From: Hydractinia symbiolongicarpus
Lineage: Eukaryota; Cnidaria; Hydrozoa; Anthoathecata; Hydractiniidae
Assembly (NCBI RefSeq): GCF_029227915.1
Contig: NC_079878.1
Location: 26,129,501-26,193,500 of the forward strand
Reading direction: 5' to 3'
DNA length: 64,000 nt
Shown: positions 10,975-23,112 of the stretch, piece after piece
How the letters are laid out: each line of letters begins with the position of its first letter
Position numbering within the stretch: the stretch's first letter is position 1
Notes under the pieces: generated by a model
What the model was told of the DNA's origin: nothing
Seen by the model: only the letters and a program-made list of their open reading frames with translations
Databases searched by the model: none
Translations under genes and position numbers: made by a program

Positions 10975-13020
10975 TATACATGTGCAATTTAGAGATGGTG
11001 AAGGACAAACTGCATCTTCAATACCATCATTACAAAACTCCTCAAGTTCTTTCAACAGGTTAATATTTTTTCAATAGTGATATTGAAGTTTTTGACGGTT
11101 TCATTCGATAATGCCTTCAGGCGTTTCTCTTCCTCTTGTCTGGCTTTCATAAGGGGATGTGTATTAATGTACAAGAGTCGTTCGTGAGTAATTGTTCGAC
11201 AAGTGCCCAATTTCTTTCTTTTTCGCATTTGGAGAATGCAGTGTAAGCTGTACCAAGGTTATTTTTTCTATCTGAATTGATTGTTGTAACTTGATACGCA
11301 TGTGGGTTTTAGTTTTACCATCTCCAATCGACATACCCTGACTTTTGGGAATTGTTATCGCATATCCTGGCATCAACGGCAAGCCATTTCTGTTACAACA
11401 ATTAGACTCACATCGACCTTAAACAGCAGTAATTGGTATCCATGTTGGATGTTCTGGAATCCATAGTGGGCCTTTATAATTTAGGAAATTGACAACAACA
11501 TCTATTGGAAATTCAGGTGGTGACGTATTTGGTGAATAAAGGGTTGCAATTACTTTTCCCATGGCACCATTATTAATTATTAATAATGGTGCCATGGTGC
11601 CATTATTACATTTTTGGTTTTTGGTGAGTATTACTGTTGCACCAACTGCCATTAAAGATCTCAGAGGTATTTGACCCATTTGCTTATCTGTGAAAAAGTG
11701 ATGTTTACCACGGCCTCTCGATGGAATAACAGCAACTGGTCCCTAAAGAAATTGACAGTTGGTACACCTCCATAATAATTGTCAAAGTCTCCTGTTGTCT
11801 CACATAATCTTCGCTGCACCAGTCCACAAGAAGCTTTGATTCCATGCTACGTTCATCAATATTAAGTTAAAATAATTTCAGTTCATTGTTTTCATGCATG
11901 CTTGTATACTTTCTGAGCATTCTTAGAGATACATCACCCAACGGATAGTCAGAAAGCTAGACAGAATTTAAACTCTTATCTTTTTTCAGTTTGTGTGGTG
12001 GTGGAGTCATTGAATGTATTGTCCGACCATTAGGTCTGAGGACTTATGCTGCACCAGTTGGGGCCAAGTTCATAACAGGACAATTTCGCTTAAAAATATG
12101 GCAAACAATTCTAGTGAGTGCGGTAATGATGAATGTTTTCCCAATACCAGCTGTTCCTTGTAGTAATAAATGTAATGGCTGGTTACCTGTTGGCAAGGTT
12201 CCTTTATCTACTTGTAAAAATGCTGAAGATTTATACCAATGACTGTTCTTTGTAGTTCATTAGCATTTAAGATGTTTATTTGGGGTAAGGTACAATCTTC
12301 AGCATGCTGCAAGTCATTTCTTTCCGCTTCTTCAGATATAGATTGTAACCATGTGTCAGCATTATTGGGCCTTTGACTACCAAAACTTTGAATTGCATAA
12401 TTATTCCAATCAAAATAGGCCCTCCATTGGGAAGAACCTGTTGTGCATTCGGCTCACTGATATCAGCAACGTGGTGCTTAGCAATATCTCTCATTATTGA
12501 TCTGCCTATGTTTATTTCTGCAATGGCGGAATTTTGGAAACATTGAGAACTTGCATCTGTGTATTGTGATAATTGATCTGAAGACTGAGTATCGGTTTGA
12601 ATATTGATTACATTAGTGTGACTTCGTGTTCTCTTGGTCTTTTTATCGAAAGATTGTGTAGCCTCTTTCAATGAATCAATTAATATTGATGGACATTCTT
12701 CAGTTTGAACAAGGGAAGCAAAAGCAGCAGAAAATGACTCATGTTGTCCATTCAATTCTTCGGTATTATGCCACCTTCCAACAGAAAATATAATGAGCAT
12801 AGCTTTTGCATAGTCCTCAGTAACAGGCCAAACAGGTTTTGTAGATATTCCTGTAAAAACTGGCACGTGATCTACTTTGCTGGTACAATTACATTTCTTG
12901 CTCCAGGTCCACAATAATATTTCTGGCTCAATTTCTCTACGCTTGTCGCTCAAGTATTTATTCAATGTGCTACTCTTTGTACCGGTTCCATCTTCACCAG
13001 ACGTATCCAAGGCTCGGAAA
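10975..13020 (-). pseudogene. Helitron helicase half (PIF1-like)
   Basis: Minus strand from 13020: a region with FTGISTKPVWPVTEDYAKAM, as found before the helicase domain of Helitron proteins. Then comes Walker A in LLLQGTAGIGKTF (about 12145) and APTGAA (about 12050), followed by a TAA. Further on are LMAVGATVILTKN and INNGAMGKVIA (11640-11560), the C-terminal motif YAITIPKSQGMSIG (about 11350; relatives have H where P is seen here) and a Glu-rich tail (KARQEEEKRLKALSNE, about 11110). Several frameshifts and stops separate these blocks. A 35-base palindrome at 11561-11595 has duplicated part of the NNGAM motif in reverse. Non-functional. Confidence 0.75.
11561..11595. repeat. Perfect 17-bp palindromic duplication in helicase
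   Basis: ATGGCACCATTATTAAT, a single T, then its exact complement. On the minus strand the right arm encodes NNGAMGKV, expected in the helicase. The left arm is an inverted copy of it that lengthens the protein, so the palindrome arose inside formerly coding sequence. Confidence 0.85.
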
Positions 13021-13506
13021 CTTTATTTATTTTTTTATTTTTTATTTATCAAAGTATTTATACAGGATATGTACATTTCAGTTTTAAAAAACTGCTATAA
13101 ATATGTGTCCTGTTTAAAATATAAAAGTAATGATTAAAAAAAAAAATTATATATAAAATATGCTCTAAAATTAATATAGATATTATTAAAAAGTAGAAAA
13201 CTATTCAAAAGAAAAATATTTATGCGCACATGTTATATAACATAATATGTTCTTCAAAATAAATAGTTTGATAGTTAGAGACGAATGTGAGAAAAAATAA
13301 AATGTTGAAAACTAATACGAGACCAAAAATAGAGAGCTGTTGATAAAAAGAAGTTAAGAACCACCGTAAAAATATTAGGTAAATAATAATCTAAAATACG
13401 AAATCTTTGATCTTTTGATTAAAATCATTCACAGTTGTCGCTTTTCGTATATCTAGTGGCAAACTGTTATATATTTTCGCTCCTATATAACGAAAACTGC
13501 CTCGTG

Positions 13507-16475
13507 TTACTTCCAATTTGGAATCTTTTTTGGAATCTTCAGCAAACAGTTTCGGTTTCTCGTGCATTTGGAGTTAGAATTTACTTCAAAGTATTCTTTC
13601 ATGTTACTACATGTTTCACCAGCAATGCATTTCTTAATCGTTTTACAAGCATGTTGCAAAATAACAGTGTAAGTTGATTTGATGTTTGCGTTTTTGGTTA
13701 TCTGTTTTGCACGGCTGTCCAGAGAATTTAATTTATTTATTTCGGTTCTTGAGAAGTTCAAATTTATGATACTGTTGAAAACTACCAGTGGTATAATCAT
13801 AGTGTTGTAAATTGATGTGGCAGTATTATTGTCCATGTTCTTTCTCAGATTTTGTAACAGACGTAAACGAGAAGAAGCTTTTTTATATGCTTTGTTGAAG
13901 TTATCTGATAGAGTTAGTGGATCAATTGTGGAACCAAGACTACAAGTAGCGCTTCGTTACGTTAATATCAACTGTAGCAAATTTAATACTCGGTTTGTGT
14001 GGTATAGATGACAATTTTTTTACACTACCGAATAGCATCACCTCTGTTTTACCCTTTCTCAAATTTATAACTAGATCGTTATTTGCGAGATATGTCGATA
14101 TATTTTTAAGTTCATCATTTAAAGCATTTTCAATATCCTGTACGGACTTGTGTGCAACATACAACACGGTGTCATCAGAAAATTTCACTGTTTTACTCTT
14201 ACGTAGGGCTGATTTAAAATCGTTGAAGTAAATCAAAAACAACAAGGGTCCTAAAATGGAGCCTTGTGGAACACCGCATGTTATATTTGAAACGTTGGAT
14301 TTCGAATTTTCATAAACGACTTGTTGTTTCCGATTGAAAAGGTAGTCGGTGAACCATTTTAACTCATTGTCGTGAATGCCAAAAGATGGTAGCTTTGATA
14401 GCAGAATACTGTGGCCCACTGTGTCGAAGGCTTTAGACAAATCTATAAAGGTTGCTCCAACTAAATTTACACGATCAATTTCAGTACGAATGCTGTCGAG
14501 GAATACTGTAGCTGCAATATCAGTTGATCTCTTACGTCGATATCCGAACTGTTGCTCAGAAAGCAAGTTATTTTTCTCCAGGTATTCCATCAATTGTGTA
14601 TGTACAGCTCGTTCAAGGATTTTTGAGGCAATTGGTAGAATCGAAATTGGACGATAATTGTCAACTTTGGTATATGGTCCCGACTTGTGTATTGGTGTAA
14701 CAGTAGCGTGTTTCCATTATGTAGGTACGTCTGCTGTACTCAGTGACAAGTTTATTATGAAACATAGCGGTTGTGATATTTCATTAGCACTATCTTTCAT
14801 CAAAGCTGGTGGAAGGTTATCAATACCAGTTGCCTTGTGGCGTTTTAAGTTCTTCAATTCCTTTTCTACGAAAGACTTGGAAACATATATAAAATCAAAC
14901 CTTTGTGTCGTTATTGGTTCGACTTTGTTTGGTTGGCGCCAAATATGAAAATGGATTTCTTTTTTAAAGTCATTGCAACATTTGAAAAGAAATTGCTTAG
15001 TAAGTTAGATTTTTGAACAGGAGTGTCAGCTTTAACACAACCGTCTTCAAGAAAATGTGATCTACAGGACGTTCCTTTGGATTTGCAAGGCATGATATTT
15101 TTTATTGTCTGCCAAAACTTCCTTGGTTTATCTGAATTTTCTTCTAAAAGCTTTTTGTTGGAATTAAACTTAGCCATGTTCACAGCATTTGTGCACTTGT
15201 TTCGCAGTTTTTTATACGCGGTCCAGTCACAGGCTTTATTGGTTTTCCGAGCGTAACGTAGTGCTTTGTCCCTGTCAGTCATTAATACACGGAAATCAGT
15301 TGTCATCCAAGGGCATAAACGACCCTTTACACGTTTATCAATTACTGGTGCATGTTTGTTGAAAATGTTTGTAACCTTGTCTTTAAAAAACGACCATGCA
15401 GTGTTTACATTTGTACATAAATATAAAGGCTCCCAGTTTATATTACGCATATCTTCGCACATTTTAACGTGGTCATAATTTAAATAGTTTCTGCATTTTA
15501 TATTCTTAGGTTTGAATTTCTCAGACTTTATTTTTCGTACGTAGCCAACCATATCATGATCTCCTATGCTAGTTGGTATGACGTCATAAGATGGAATGTT
15601 TGTTCGATGCGTTGTAAAAATGGTGTCAATTAACGTTCTAGAGTCGTTGGTAATTCTTGTTGCTTTTTTAACAATTTGTTCAAAACCAAAATGAACAAAA
15701 ACGTATTATCATCTTTCTTAAGATAATTAACATTTACGCCTCCAAGGATTGTAACTTTTAATTCACTAATTACTATATCAAGCATATCGTTTAATAGCGA
15801 GCTAAAGTTTGATGGTAGATATTTGGATCCAACCGGGGGTCTGTATAACGATCTTACAAGAAAACTCTTTCCAATTTTCAAAAAAATTTCAATCTAAATA
15901 CATTCAACTTTCTCGTTTTCTAGGTCTTCTCTACGTACCCACTTTACTCTTTCAGAAATATACATTCCGACGCCACCACAAGTACCCTTCTTTCTGTTGC
16001 GATTTATAAATGTGTACCCCGGCAGACGGTAAAGTTCACAATTTTCGTTGAATGTATCAGTGTTTATGTGTGTTTCTGATAATGTAAGAATATCACTCCC
16101 TTTAAAATCGCATAACAAAGTTTTTACTCCATCTATATTTACAAGTAATCCTCTTACATTTTGGTAGAAAACTTTTAGACCTCTCTGACCAAGTAATTTC
16201 GATAGGTCCGGCAATCTTCCTTCGGGTCCAGGTTGAGTTTCGATATCACCAAAAAGTAAAAGAATGATCACCAAAAAGCGATCGTTTGTTCGTAACTTTT
16301 TATGTTTACTTGTGTACTGTAAATTCCACATCGTTTTAACATAATCTTGTGTTAGTGATATTCCTACATTATTATAAACATCTGTGCTACAATGACTCCT
16401 TTTCCAAACAATGCAACAAAATATAATCGTCAAAAGCAAACGAACAGACCAAGATACGTCCAATCGGTACGCCAT
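13507..16475 (-). pseudogene. LINE polyprotein: 2A-like leader, APE endonuclease, RT
   Basis: The order from 16475 downward fits one LINE protein. Residues 13-26 and 66-75 are hydrophobic and run into GDIETQPGP at residues 76-84, a 2A-like motif. Endonuclease motifs are VFYQNVRGL, LSETHIN (15.9-16.2 kb), SLYRPP and LGGVNVNYL (normally GDxN; the Asp is Gly here), then IGDHDMVGY near 15.55 kb. The RT at 14593-13940 has FIDLSKAFDTV, GVPQGSILGPLLFLIYFNDF and FSDDTVLY (normally YADD; two residues changed). The C-terminal tail continues to 13507. Frame breaks occur near 15890, 15600, 14910 and 13900. The element is inactive but still easy to read end to end. Confidence 0.8.
16224..16250 (-). other. 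2A-like motif GDIETQPGP
   Basis: Encodes residues 76-84 of the LINE protein, directly after a hydrophobic stretch. Canonical 2A ends D-x-E-x-N-P-G-P; here Asn is Gln. 2A-like leaders are known in some metazoan CR1-type LINEs. Confidence 0.6.
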
Positions 16476-16504
16476 CTTGAATTGAATTAACCCTAACCAC
16501 TAAT

Positions 16505-18460
16505 ACCAATGTATCGAAAATTCATGGTACATCTGGTCAGACGACCACCACTATTAATGAAATCCGCTGCAGCACCTGGAACATCTACTAAACCCGCAAT
16601 TTTTTGAAGTAGTCGTTGAGCCAAATTTTTAACAGTGCTTCCATCATCTCACATCAGTGTTTTCAATGAGATGGCGATAAACATGTACTAAATCTTCCGT
16701 TGAAGAAGCATCTTTGCAAGCATAACTAGCAATGTATTTTTGTAGAGCGAGAAGGTTCTGATCGATAATGGTTTGACTATCACAATTTGCTAGCCAACTA
16801 AGTAGGCGTGTTTTTACATGCATCATCAAGCGAGGATGATCCCGTGGTCCCTCATATCTAGGATGTTTCCCTTCTGTTATGACAGCATTGAAAGGATGAA
16901 TCTCTTTACCACTTGTTTTTTTGGTTTGTGGATCAAGATCGCTAAAATGAAAGCAACAGTACTTCTGTGGAGCAGTTTCTTTTTTATTCTTGCGGCGATA
17001 ACGCAAACAATTAGAATTAGATGGGTATGTTGCTCCTTTATACCACCCTCATGACTAGCAACATTTGGAAGTTCTTGTGCCAATGGGTTATAATCTGGAG
17101 GAGCTTGAGTCCCTTCCGGTATTGCCCATTGATCTTTCTTAGGAACCCAATCTCTAATTCCAGAAGTATTTATAATTTCATTTCCACCAGCAGGATGCAG
17201 TGAAGTGAACATCGGTGAAAAAGTGTCATCACTGTCTTCGTTTGTTGTTTGCAACCAACTTTGAAGTTCCTGCGCTGCAGTTTTGCATGCTTGTGAGTCT
17301 GCAACGTTATCAGAGAACCCATGATAGTTTTTACTTTTTGGGCATGTTTAGATGACGATATTATCGCATGTTCATGTATCTCACCTAGACTTTTAGCAAA
17401 TTCATATCGCAACCAATAGTCATCATATTGAAATACTTCCTTGCTGACTGTGGCAATGTAATTTATAGTCCTTGCATCAAAGTACTGCGTGACGAAATGA
17501 CGATTTTGTAAAATTATTTCCCGATTGAATTTATTGTCGCTCTCCATTCGCTGCCGTACATCATCTTCGTTTAAATTGTTTATTAGCGCATGATACTTAG
17601 TAGGTAGTTCATACAATGGTTTCCAATGAAATTCTGCACAACTGTTGGTATCAAAATATGCTGGTAAATTGCCAAATTCATTTCGTCCTAAAAACAACAT
17701 GGCATCCAATTTATTTATTTTTTGGTCTCTCCAGTATGGATAGGTATTCAATAGGTTTTTTCCAATACTAATGATTTTACGTGGAACTGAGTCATCATCA
17801 CTTTGTAAATTATCTCTCAGTTCAGCGATTGTGAGATGAGCATCGTTTAGTTGTTGGGAAACAAGAAAGCTACCCTGCTGCAATGCTTGCATTTGCAAAT
17901 GCATATTCAATAAGAAAAATTTTAAGTACGGATGACGTGCTACACGATTATTGGAAAAATAATATATATGTTCGATGTATTCTTCAAAGTTAATTTTATT
18001 CAACCTTGGAACAGTTAAGTCACTATTTCCATTAATAAAAACAATTGGGTATGCCATAGTAAAAAAACCAGGAGTTTTTAATTCCCGAATAGGCCGTTCT
18101 CGTCTATATTCTAAATTTGCATTTGCAACAGTGCCATGTTGAAGAGCTTGATTAACTGCATCTTTAGAACCCAAAAGCTTTTCCAGTAGTATTCGTAACT
18201 CTTTGTCGGCATCTTTAGTTTGAACTGGGCAAACTAAACCAGAACGGGTTATACTCTCGTCATCGTCAGGTAAGTTTTGTTAAAATTGATTTTCAGCAGG
18301 ACCCTTATCTCCTTCTGGTATGATATTTGGCAATTCCACAACTGCCAAATCAGGTAATTCAAACGCATCTCTAATAAATTTTGAATGTGGTCATATGTTA
18401 TTGCGACATCATTATAGTATTCGGCAGGAACTGGAAGTAGCGTCTTTTTAGAGGTTTGTC
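16505..18460 (-). pseudogene. Helitron Rep (HUH) half
   Basis: From 18460 the frame runs VPAEYYNDVA, RDAFELPDLAVVELPN and a stop (TAA at 18282-18280), then a long open stretch. That stretch contains PIRELKTPGFFTMAYP (about 18060), the Helitron N-terminal signature, followed by conserved NFEEYIEHIYYF and HPYLKFFLLNM. The HUH box is in DYWLRYEFAKSLGEIHEHAI (about 17370). The Tyr box is LQKYIASYACKD (about 16720) with both tyrosines, after HPRLMMHVKTRLLSWLANCD. A frameshift lies near 17030. It ends at TMNFRYIGIS where the LINE entered. Its role would be rolling-circle strand nicking; the breaks make it dead. Confidence 0.8.
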
Positions 18461-19025
18461 AATGTGATTAGAGCCATTGCATTGAAGTTTATTTTTAGTA
18501 TCTGGACCTTCAACACCCCCTTCTGGGTATCCAAAACACAGTCCCCGTGATGCGTTTTCAACTTTACCCCTTTGCACCGTATACTGTTGAACTGAATTTT
18601 GACTTTACTCTGACGGTAATGATGGCAGTTCGGTAGCAATTTGCATTCTTTGAGGAAAACTAATGCAATGAACTTTTGATATATCAAGCTACAATTCTTA
18701 AAAAAGAAAATAAATAATAAACAAGACGTATGATATACGCAAACAACCTCGCAAATAAAGTTTACGAAAAGTTGTCTACCAAATTGTGATTTTTGTTACG
18801 AAGTTAGACACAACATATTTTGCTATTCAGATAGGTAATAATATTTGTTACGCACTACGCTGTTGTTTTTCGAAATTGATTTGTGAGATCTTTTTGAACG
18901 GAAAATTCCTCGAAAAGTCATTTTTCGATGGGTCAGTCCGGGGTAAACTGACCCACAGGAAGAACAAAGACCAAAGCCCCACCTAAATTTTGTGAAATTC
19001 AGTAATTCCCCCCCCCCCAAAAAAA

Positions 19026-19059
<34 letters not shown>

Positions 19060-19330
19060 TAAAAAAGGGTATAAGAATGTCACTCAGTGAAAAACAGCAA
19101 AACAAAAAAAATTCTACGAGTAAATGAAATAGCTATAGTAAAAAAATATATTATCAGAATTGTCACAAACAGCAAACTTTGATGAATAGAATCCTGTGCA
19201 CTTATGGCGCAGAGACAAATAACAAGAACGGAATCAGAAAATTTACGTTCTTTCGGAGTGTTTCCGAAATCATATTTCTCTATGTTGGCGTGTCATTAAC
19301 GTAGTGAAAGGAATTTTGTTCTCGTCATTA
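18461..19330. other. No gene recognised; poly-C/poly-A tract
   Basis: Contains a C10 run followed by an A-rich tract with ATAA repeats at 19008-19066. The minus-strand frame at 18448-18687 (ending FNAMALITLTNL) may be the decayed N-terminus of the Helitron protein, but I cannot confirm it. Confidence 0.3.
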
Positions 19331-19331
19331 T

Positions 19332-20830
19332 TTATAAGTTTATAACGTGGATGGAATTACTATTTGATAAACTAAAAAGACCCTCAAAACTAGATATTTT
19401 ATCATTAAACTGGTCAAGTTTAGCTTTGTGCGAGCACTTTGTAACTTTTTTTTTTCTTATTATGCGTACACAACGTGCATATATACGATTGATACGGTTA
19501 TTGAGAAAGAATAAAGGTAATAAAAAGAAGCTTCCTCTTTCTTGGAGAAATATACGAGGAAAATCTCTGAAGAACATTAAGCTTCCTACCGGCTTTAGAA
19601 CAAATGTTTCTAATACGTGTGGCGAATTTTAGTTTTGTATCAATCGTCATACTGAGCAATTCAACTGTCGAACTCCACTTAATAGTCTGTCCCTCAAAGG
19701 AAATAAAATTGTCAATACTCCCCATCGTAATATATTGATATTTATTTAAATTTACGACAAGAAAGTTCTCATTAAACAATTATGTAATATAGATAAATCT
19801 GTGAGTAAAATTGTTTTAACTTTATCTAAAGTTTTGCCGCAAAGATATAAAGTATTATCGTCAGCAAAATTTGTGAAAGTGAGACGAACCAAAATAAATA
19901 TTGATATAGATCTTTAAAAATGGAGGGCCTAGAATAGAAAAAAGAAGAGGACGCCAACTACTAACAACAGAGTTTATTTTGGTTCGTTGAAAACGGTTGC
20001 TAATATAAGAATAAATGAAATGCGAAGCACTTTTAGCAAAACCATAGGCACGAAGCTTCGCAATAAGTAAACTATGATTAATGGTGTCAAAGGCCTTTGA
20101 AAGGTCCATTAGAACTTCCTCAACAACACCCTTATTGTCTAGTATACACTTCCGGTTCTCAATCATTCTTACAAGTGCATACTGGATGTTGCAACCTTTT
20201 ATGAATCCTGATAGACATGGACTCAGTTTATTAGATTACGCTCAGGTGATTTTTTATTGCATCTTCTACAGAGTTCTACAGATATTTCCTTCGTTTGCAT
20301 TTGCTTTGTGGATAGTGAGGATTTAATATCTGCAAAATAGTGATCTTTATTCTTTTGACAATTTCTTCATTTTCAATGAGAGTTATCTTATTTGAGTGAT
20401 AGGACACATTTGAATTCCAGAATTTTTTGCTATCAGCTATGTTAGACGTATCTAAATTTTTATAATATTTGCGTTTTATATAACGTAGTAGTTTTAACGA
20501 GTAGTTCCTTTGTCTTGTGAATTTTAGCTAACTGTCAGTAGATGGGTTTTTATTGTATTTGTGACGTAATTTTCATCTTTGCATGATCGCATTTATCACA
20601 GTACACACACATGCATGTCAGTCAGATATCCCTGTCTCGAAGGTCGAGCTATTTTTAAAACACATTTGTTGATTTGTTAGAATTAAGTCAATACAGGTGG
20701 GTAAAGTCGTAGATTTGAAACAAGTTAGCGATTTTATTAAACTTTTCAAGACGTATAAAGTCATAAATTCATCAAGCGTCGTATTAGTAACTTCCATGTT
20801 AAAATCACACATAACAATAAAATGATCGTA
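19332..20830 (-). pseudogene. LINE remnant (endonuclease end, RT, C-terminus)
   Basis: Pieces in the right order on the minus strand. CDFNMEVTNTTLDEFM and PTCIDLILTN (about 20815-20680) correspond to the GDFN region of an APE endonuclease. VLMDLSKAFDTINHSLLIAKL (about 20120) is the RT motif A. VELLSMTIDTKLKFATRI and CSKAGRKLNVLQRFSSYI (about 19670-19580) follow. LNNRINRIYARCVRII and NDKISSFEGLFSLSNSNSIH (about 19500-19350) are the tail. A stretch containing RT motif C (YADD) is absent, so there are deletions as well as frameshifts. It is a different LINE lineage from the one at 13-16.5 kb, judged by the tail motifs. Confidence 0.7.
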
Positions 20831-21878
20831 ACGTCTTTGCTAGCAGCAGCCATGTCTGCGCGTCCCCTTTTTCGGTGGCAATCCTGTAAAAACGATATGA
20901 ATTGAATAAAAATGTATAGTATATTCATTTTCAAATCCTGCTTTTTTCTGTTCAAAATTTTTGATGCTGAAACAAAAAAACTCAAACTGGTTGTAGTTTT
21001 CTTTCGTTTTAGCAACAAATGCTATGTTGCAAGTGAAAAACATTTCCATGTTTTTGCAAACTGAGTATAATTTTAAAGCTGCTTTCCATCCAGCGCTCAC
21101 GGCTGTTTCAGCTAGGAAACTTAGGCTTGTCCGAGCGCGGAAATCTAACGGCCTTTTAAGTCATAATAAAACAAATAAATAGGTCTAATTTATTTACTAT
21201 AATCTCAGGAAATCTATTCACTAGATTGAAAATAAAGCGCTCAAAGGAAAATATACCAACAAAAGAACAAATTACAGCAGTTAGTTCCGCTCAAAGGCGT
21301 AGTATGTGAACGCTCTGATTACTGATAGATTTTTTTTGAAGCTGTCACCATGCTCTCTTTAATTTGTTATTTTAAGAGACCTGGAGTTTATAAGGATATA
21401 ACGAAGGGCTAAATTGAAAGAAAATGGAATGTTTTATCAAACAAAACACTAGCTATATGCCTGGTATTTTTTATGGTGCATACGAGTGGCTTATCTGTGA
21501 CACAATTTTCGATGTTCAGATTTGCTAAAATTAAAGACAAAAAAAACCCAGTGGTACATTGGGAACGAAAATTTTTTGGACGGAAAAACTTTTTATCCGA
21601 AAATCTTTCCATCCGAAATTTGTGTTTGCCGAAATCTTCTTTATCCAAAAATTTTGGTTTTTAAATTTTTTGTTAAAAAGGTTAAAAATGCATAGAAATT
21701 ATATATAGGGTAAGTAATATTATCTTGAAACTGGCTCTAAAGGTAATGATTTTCTTTACGGCTAGGCAATGAGCGTCTTTGTCATTAGGTTTCAAAGGTT
21801 CTATAAAGAACTAATTAATTCGTCACAGTCTCTTTCTGTGTTACACAACAGCGACGACACATCATCGTTAAACTTCAG
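20831..21878. other. No gene recognised
   Basis: Short open frames only. 21560-21665 has repeated GAAAATTTTT/ATCCGAAA units. The last 100 bases may be the 5' leader of the DIRS-like element. Confidence 0.35.
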
Positions 21879-21879
21879 C

Positions 21880-23112
21880 ATGGCTTCATCTGACGATCAA
21901 CTTACGCAGAAGATTGTGGAGACAATCCAATAGTGTTTAAATCGTGAAGCACTAGTGAAGGAGACAGCGATCCAGGTCAAAAATATGTTGGACAAGGATC
22001 TAAAACAACAAATGGAAACAGTTACATCTAAAGCAGTTGAAGAATTGGTTTCCGGAGCGAAGGCAATAAAGCGCAATACGAAAGGAATATCGCGTTAGAA
22101 GAATGCATTAATAAAGCAGATAAGCAGCTTGAAAACCAACAGCTCAATGAAGCTAAAGAATCTGTTAAAGAAGGTAAGGAACTTCTTAAAAAGTATCAGA
22201 AACTTCTTAAAAAGTATCAGAAACTTATTTGTTTGGCTGATAGAGAGGAAACTGGTTGGCATTTTGTTAGGGAGTATTTGTCTGATGACTTTACATCTGA
22301 TTCAGCCGATGAAAAACAAATTAAGATGGCAAGGTCGAAAGCATCAGCAAAGCGACAAACATTCGAACAATCTAAAAAAATTAATTACGCTAATAAGAAA
22401 TATTTCAATCAGTACGAGTCCAAGAACTTTTGCTCTAAAAACTTTGCTCCAAGATCTTATCGTGATGAACCTACTGATTTAATGAAAAAAGGTTTCGATT
22501 TTAAAAAGAACAAGTTCAATAGAAACTGTTATGTCTGCTGGACACTTACTCTACAACTGCCCCGACAAAAACAAATTCGGTTAAAGGTCGTTTAAGAAAA
22601 CATATACAGTTTTGGGAAAAGGAACTTAAATGCTCTACCTTTGTATTGAACATTATAGCACATGGATATATCTTGCCTTTTCCTGCACATCCACCATCTT
22701 TTTTTGCAAAAAACAATTTGTCGAGCCTAAAACACAGTGAATTTGTTGAAACAGCTATTATAGAACTTTTAGATAAGGGTTTAATACAAGAACTTACAGA
22801 ACAACCTTACTGTTCCAATCCTTTTACAGTTTATTAATATTTACAATATTTCTCAATATTTACAACAAATTAAATTTAAATCTGAAAACGTTGGCCGATG
22901 TAATTAGAGAAAAAGACTTTTTTGCCACTTTTGACTTAGTATCTGGCTACTATCACGTAAAAATAAACCCAGCCATAAAAAATTCCTTGGTTTTAGGTGG
23001 GTATATAAATATCTTGATGACGGAATAAATGCTTCATCTTCTTTTCTTGCATGTAAGGAAGCAACCAAATTAGTTACCCAAGATTTAACAGAAGCAGGTT
23101 TTGTTATAATAA
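21880..23112 (+). pseudogene. DIRS-like retroelement: gag and truncated RT
   Basis: From the ATG at 21880 (MASSDDQLTQKIVETIQ, then stop) a gag-like protein continues after frame changes as ADKQLENQQLNEAKES, LADREETGWHFVREYLSDD and SADEKQIKMARSKASAKR. It ends in a CCHC knuckle (CYVC then, after a one-base slip, GHLLYNC). The RT follows: LNIIAHGYILPFPAHPP, KNNLSSLKHSEFVETAI and LLDKGLIQE, then LADVIREKDFF and FDLVSGYYHVKINP. It then jumps to the active site YKYLDDGINASS and LVTQDLTEAGFV. The RT palm between those last two blocks is deleted. A 21-base in-frame tandem duplication (KLLKKYQ twice) lies at about 22183-22225. The recombinase part is absent. Confidence 0.75.

Larger units (their letters stand above)
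13021..16485 (-). mobile_element. LINE (CR1/jockey-like), near full length
   Basis: A non-LTR retrotransposon inserted into the Helitron. The 5' end is at about 16485, just upstream of the ATG at 16475. The 3' end is an A-rich tail at about 13046-13021 (AAATAAATAAA type on the minus strand) where Helitron codons resume. No clear target-site duplication was found. Length is about 3.46 kb. Confidence 0.75.
10975..18460 (-). mobile_element. Helitron, decayed, split by a LINE
   Basis: Minus-strand remains of one Rep-helicase gene: the Rep half lies at 18460-16505 and the helicase half at 13020-10975. The LINE at 13021-16485 separates them. Codons before the break (TRCTMNFRYIGIS) and after it (LDTSGEDGTG) belong to the same region of Helitron proteins, so the two halves were once continuous. 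I could not identify the element's terminal hairpin or 5' TC end. The satellite block begins directly after its 3' end. Confidence 0.8.

Noticed and set aside
22129-22482. Plus-strand 117-codon Lys-rich frame
   Set aside because: Out-of-frame shadow of the DIRS gag frame, produced by the 21-base tandem duplication and AT-rich codons.
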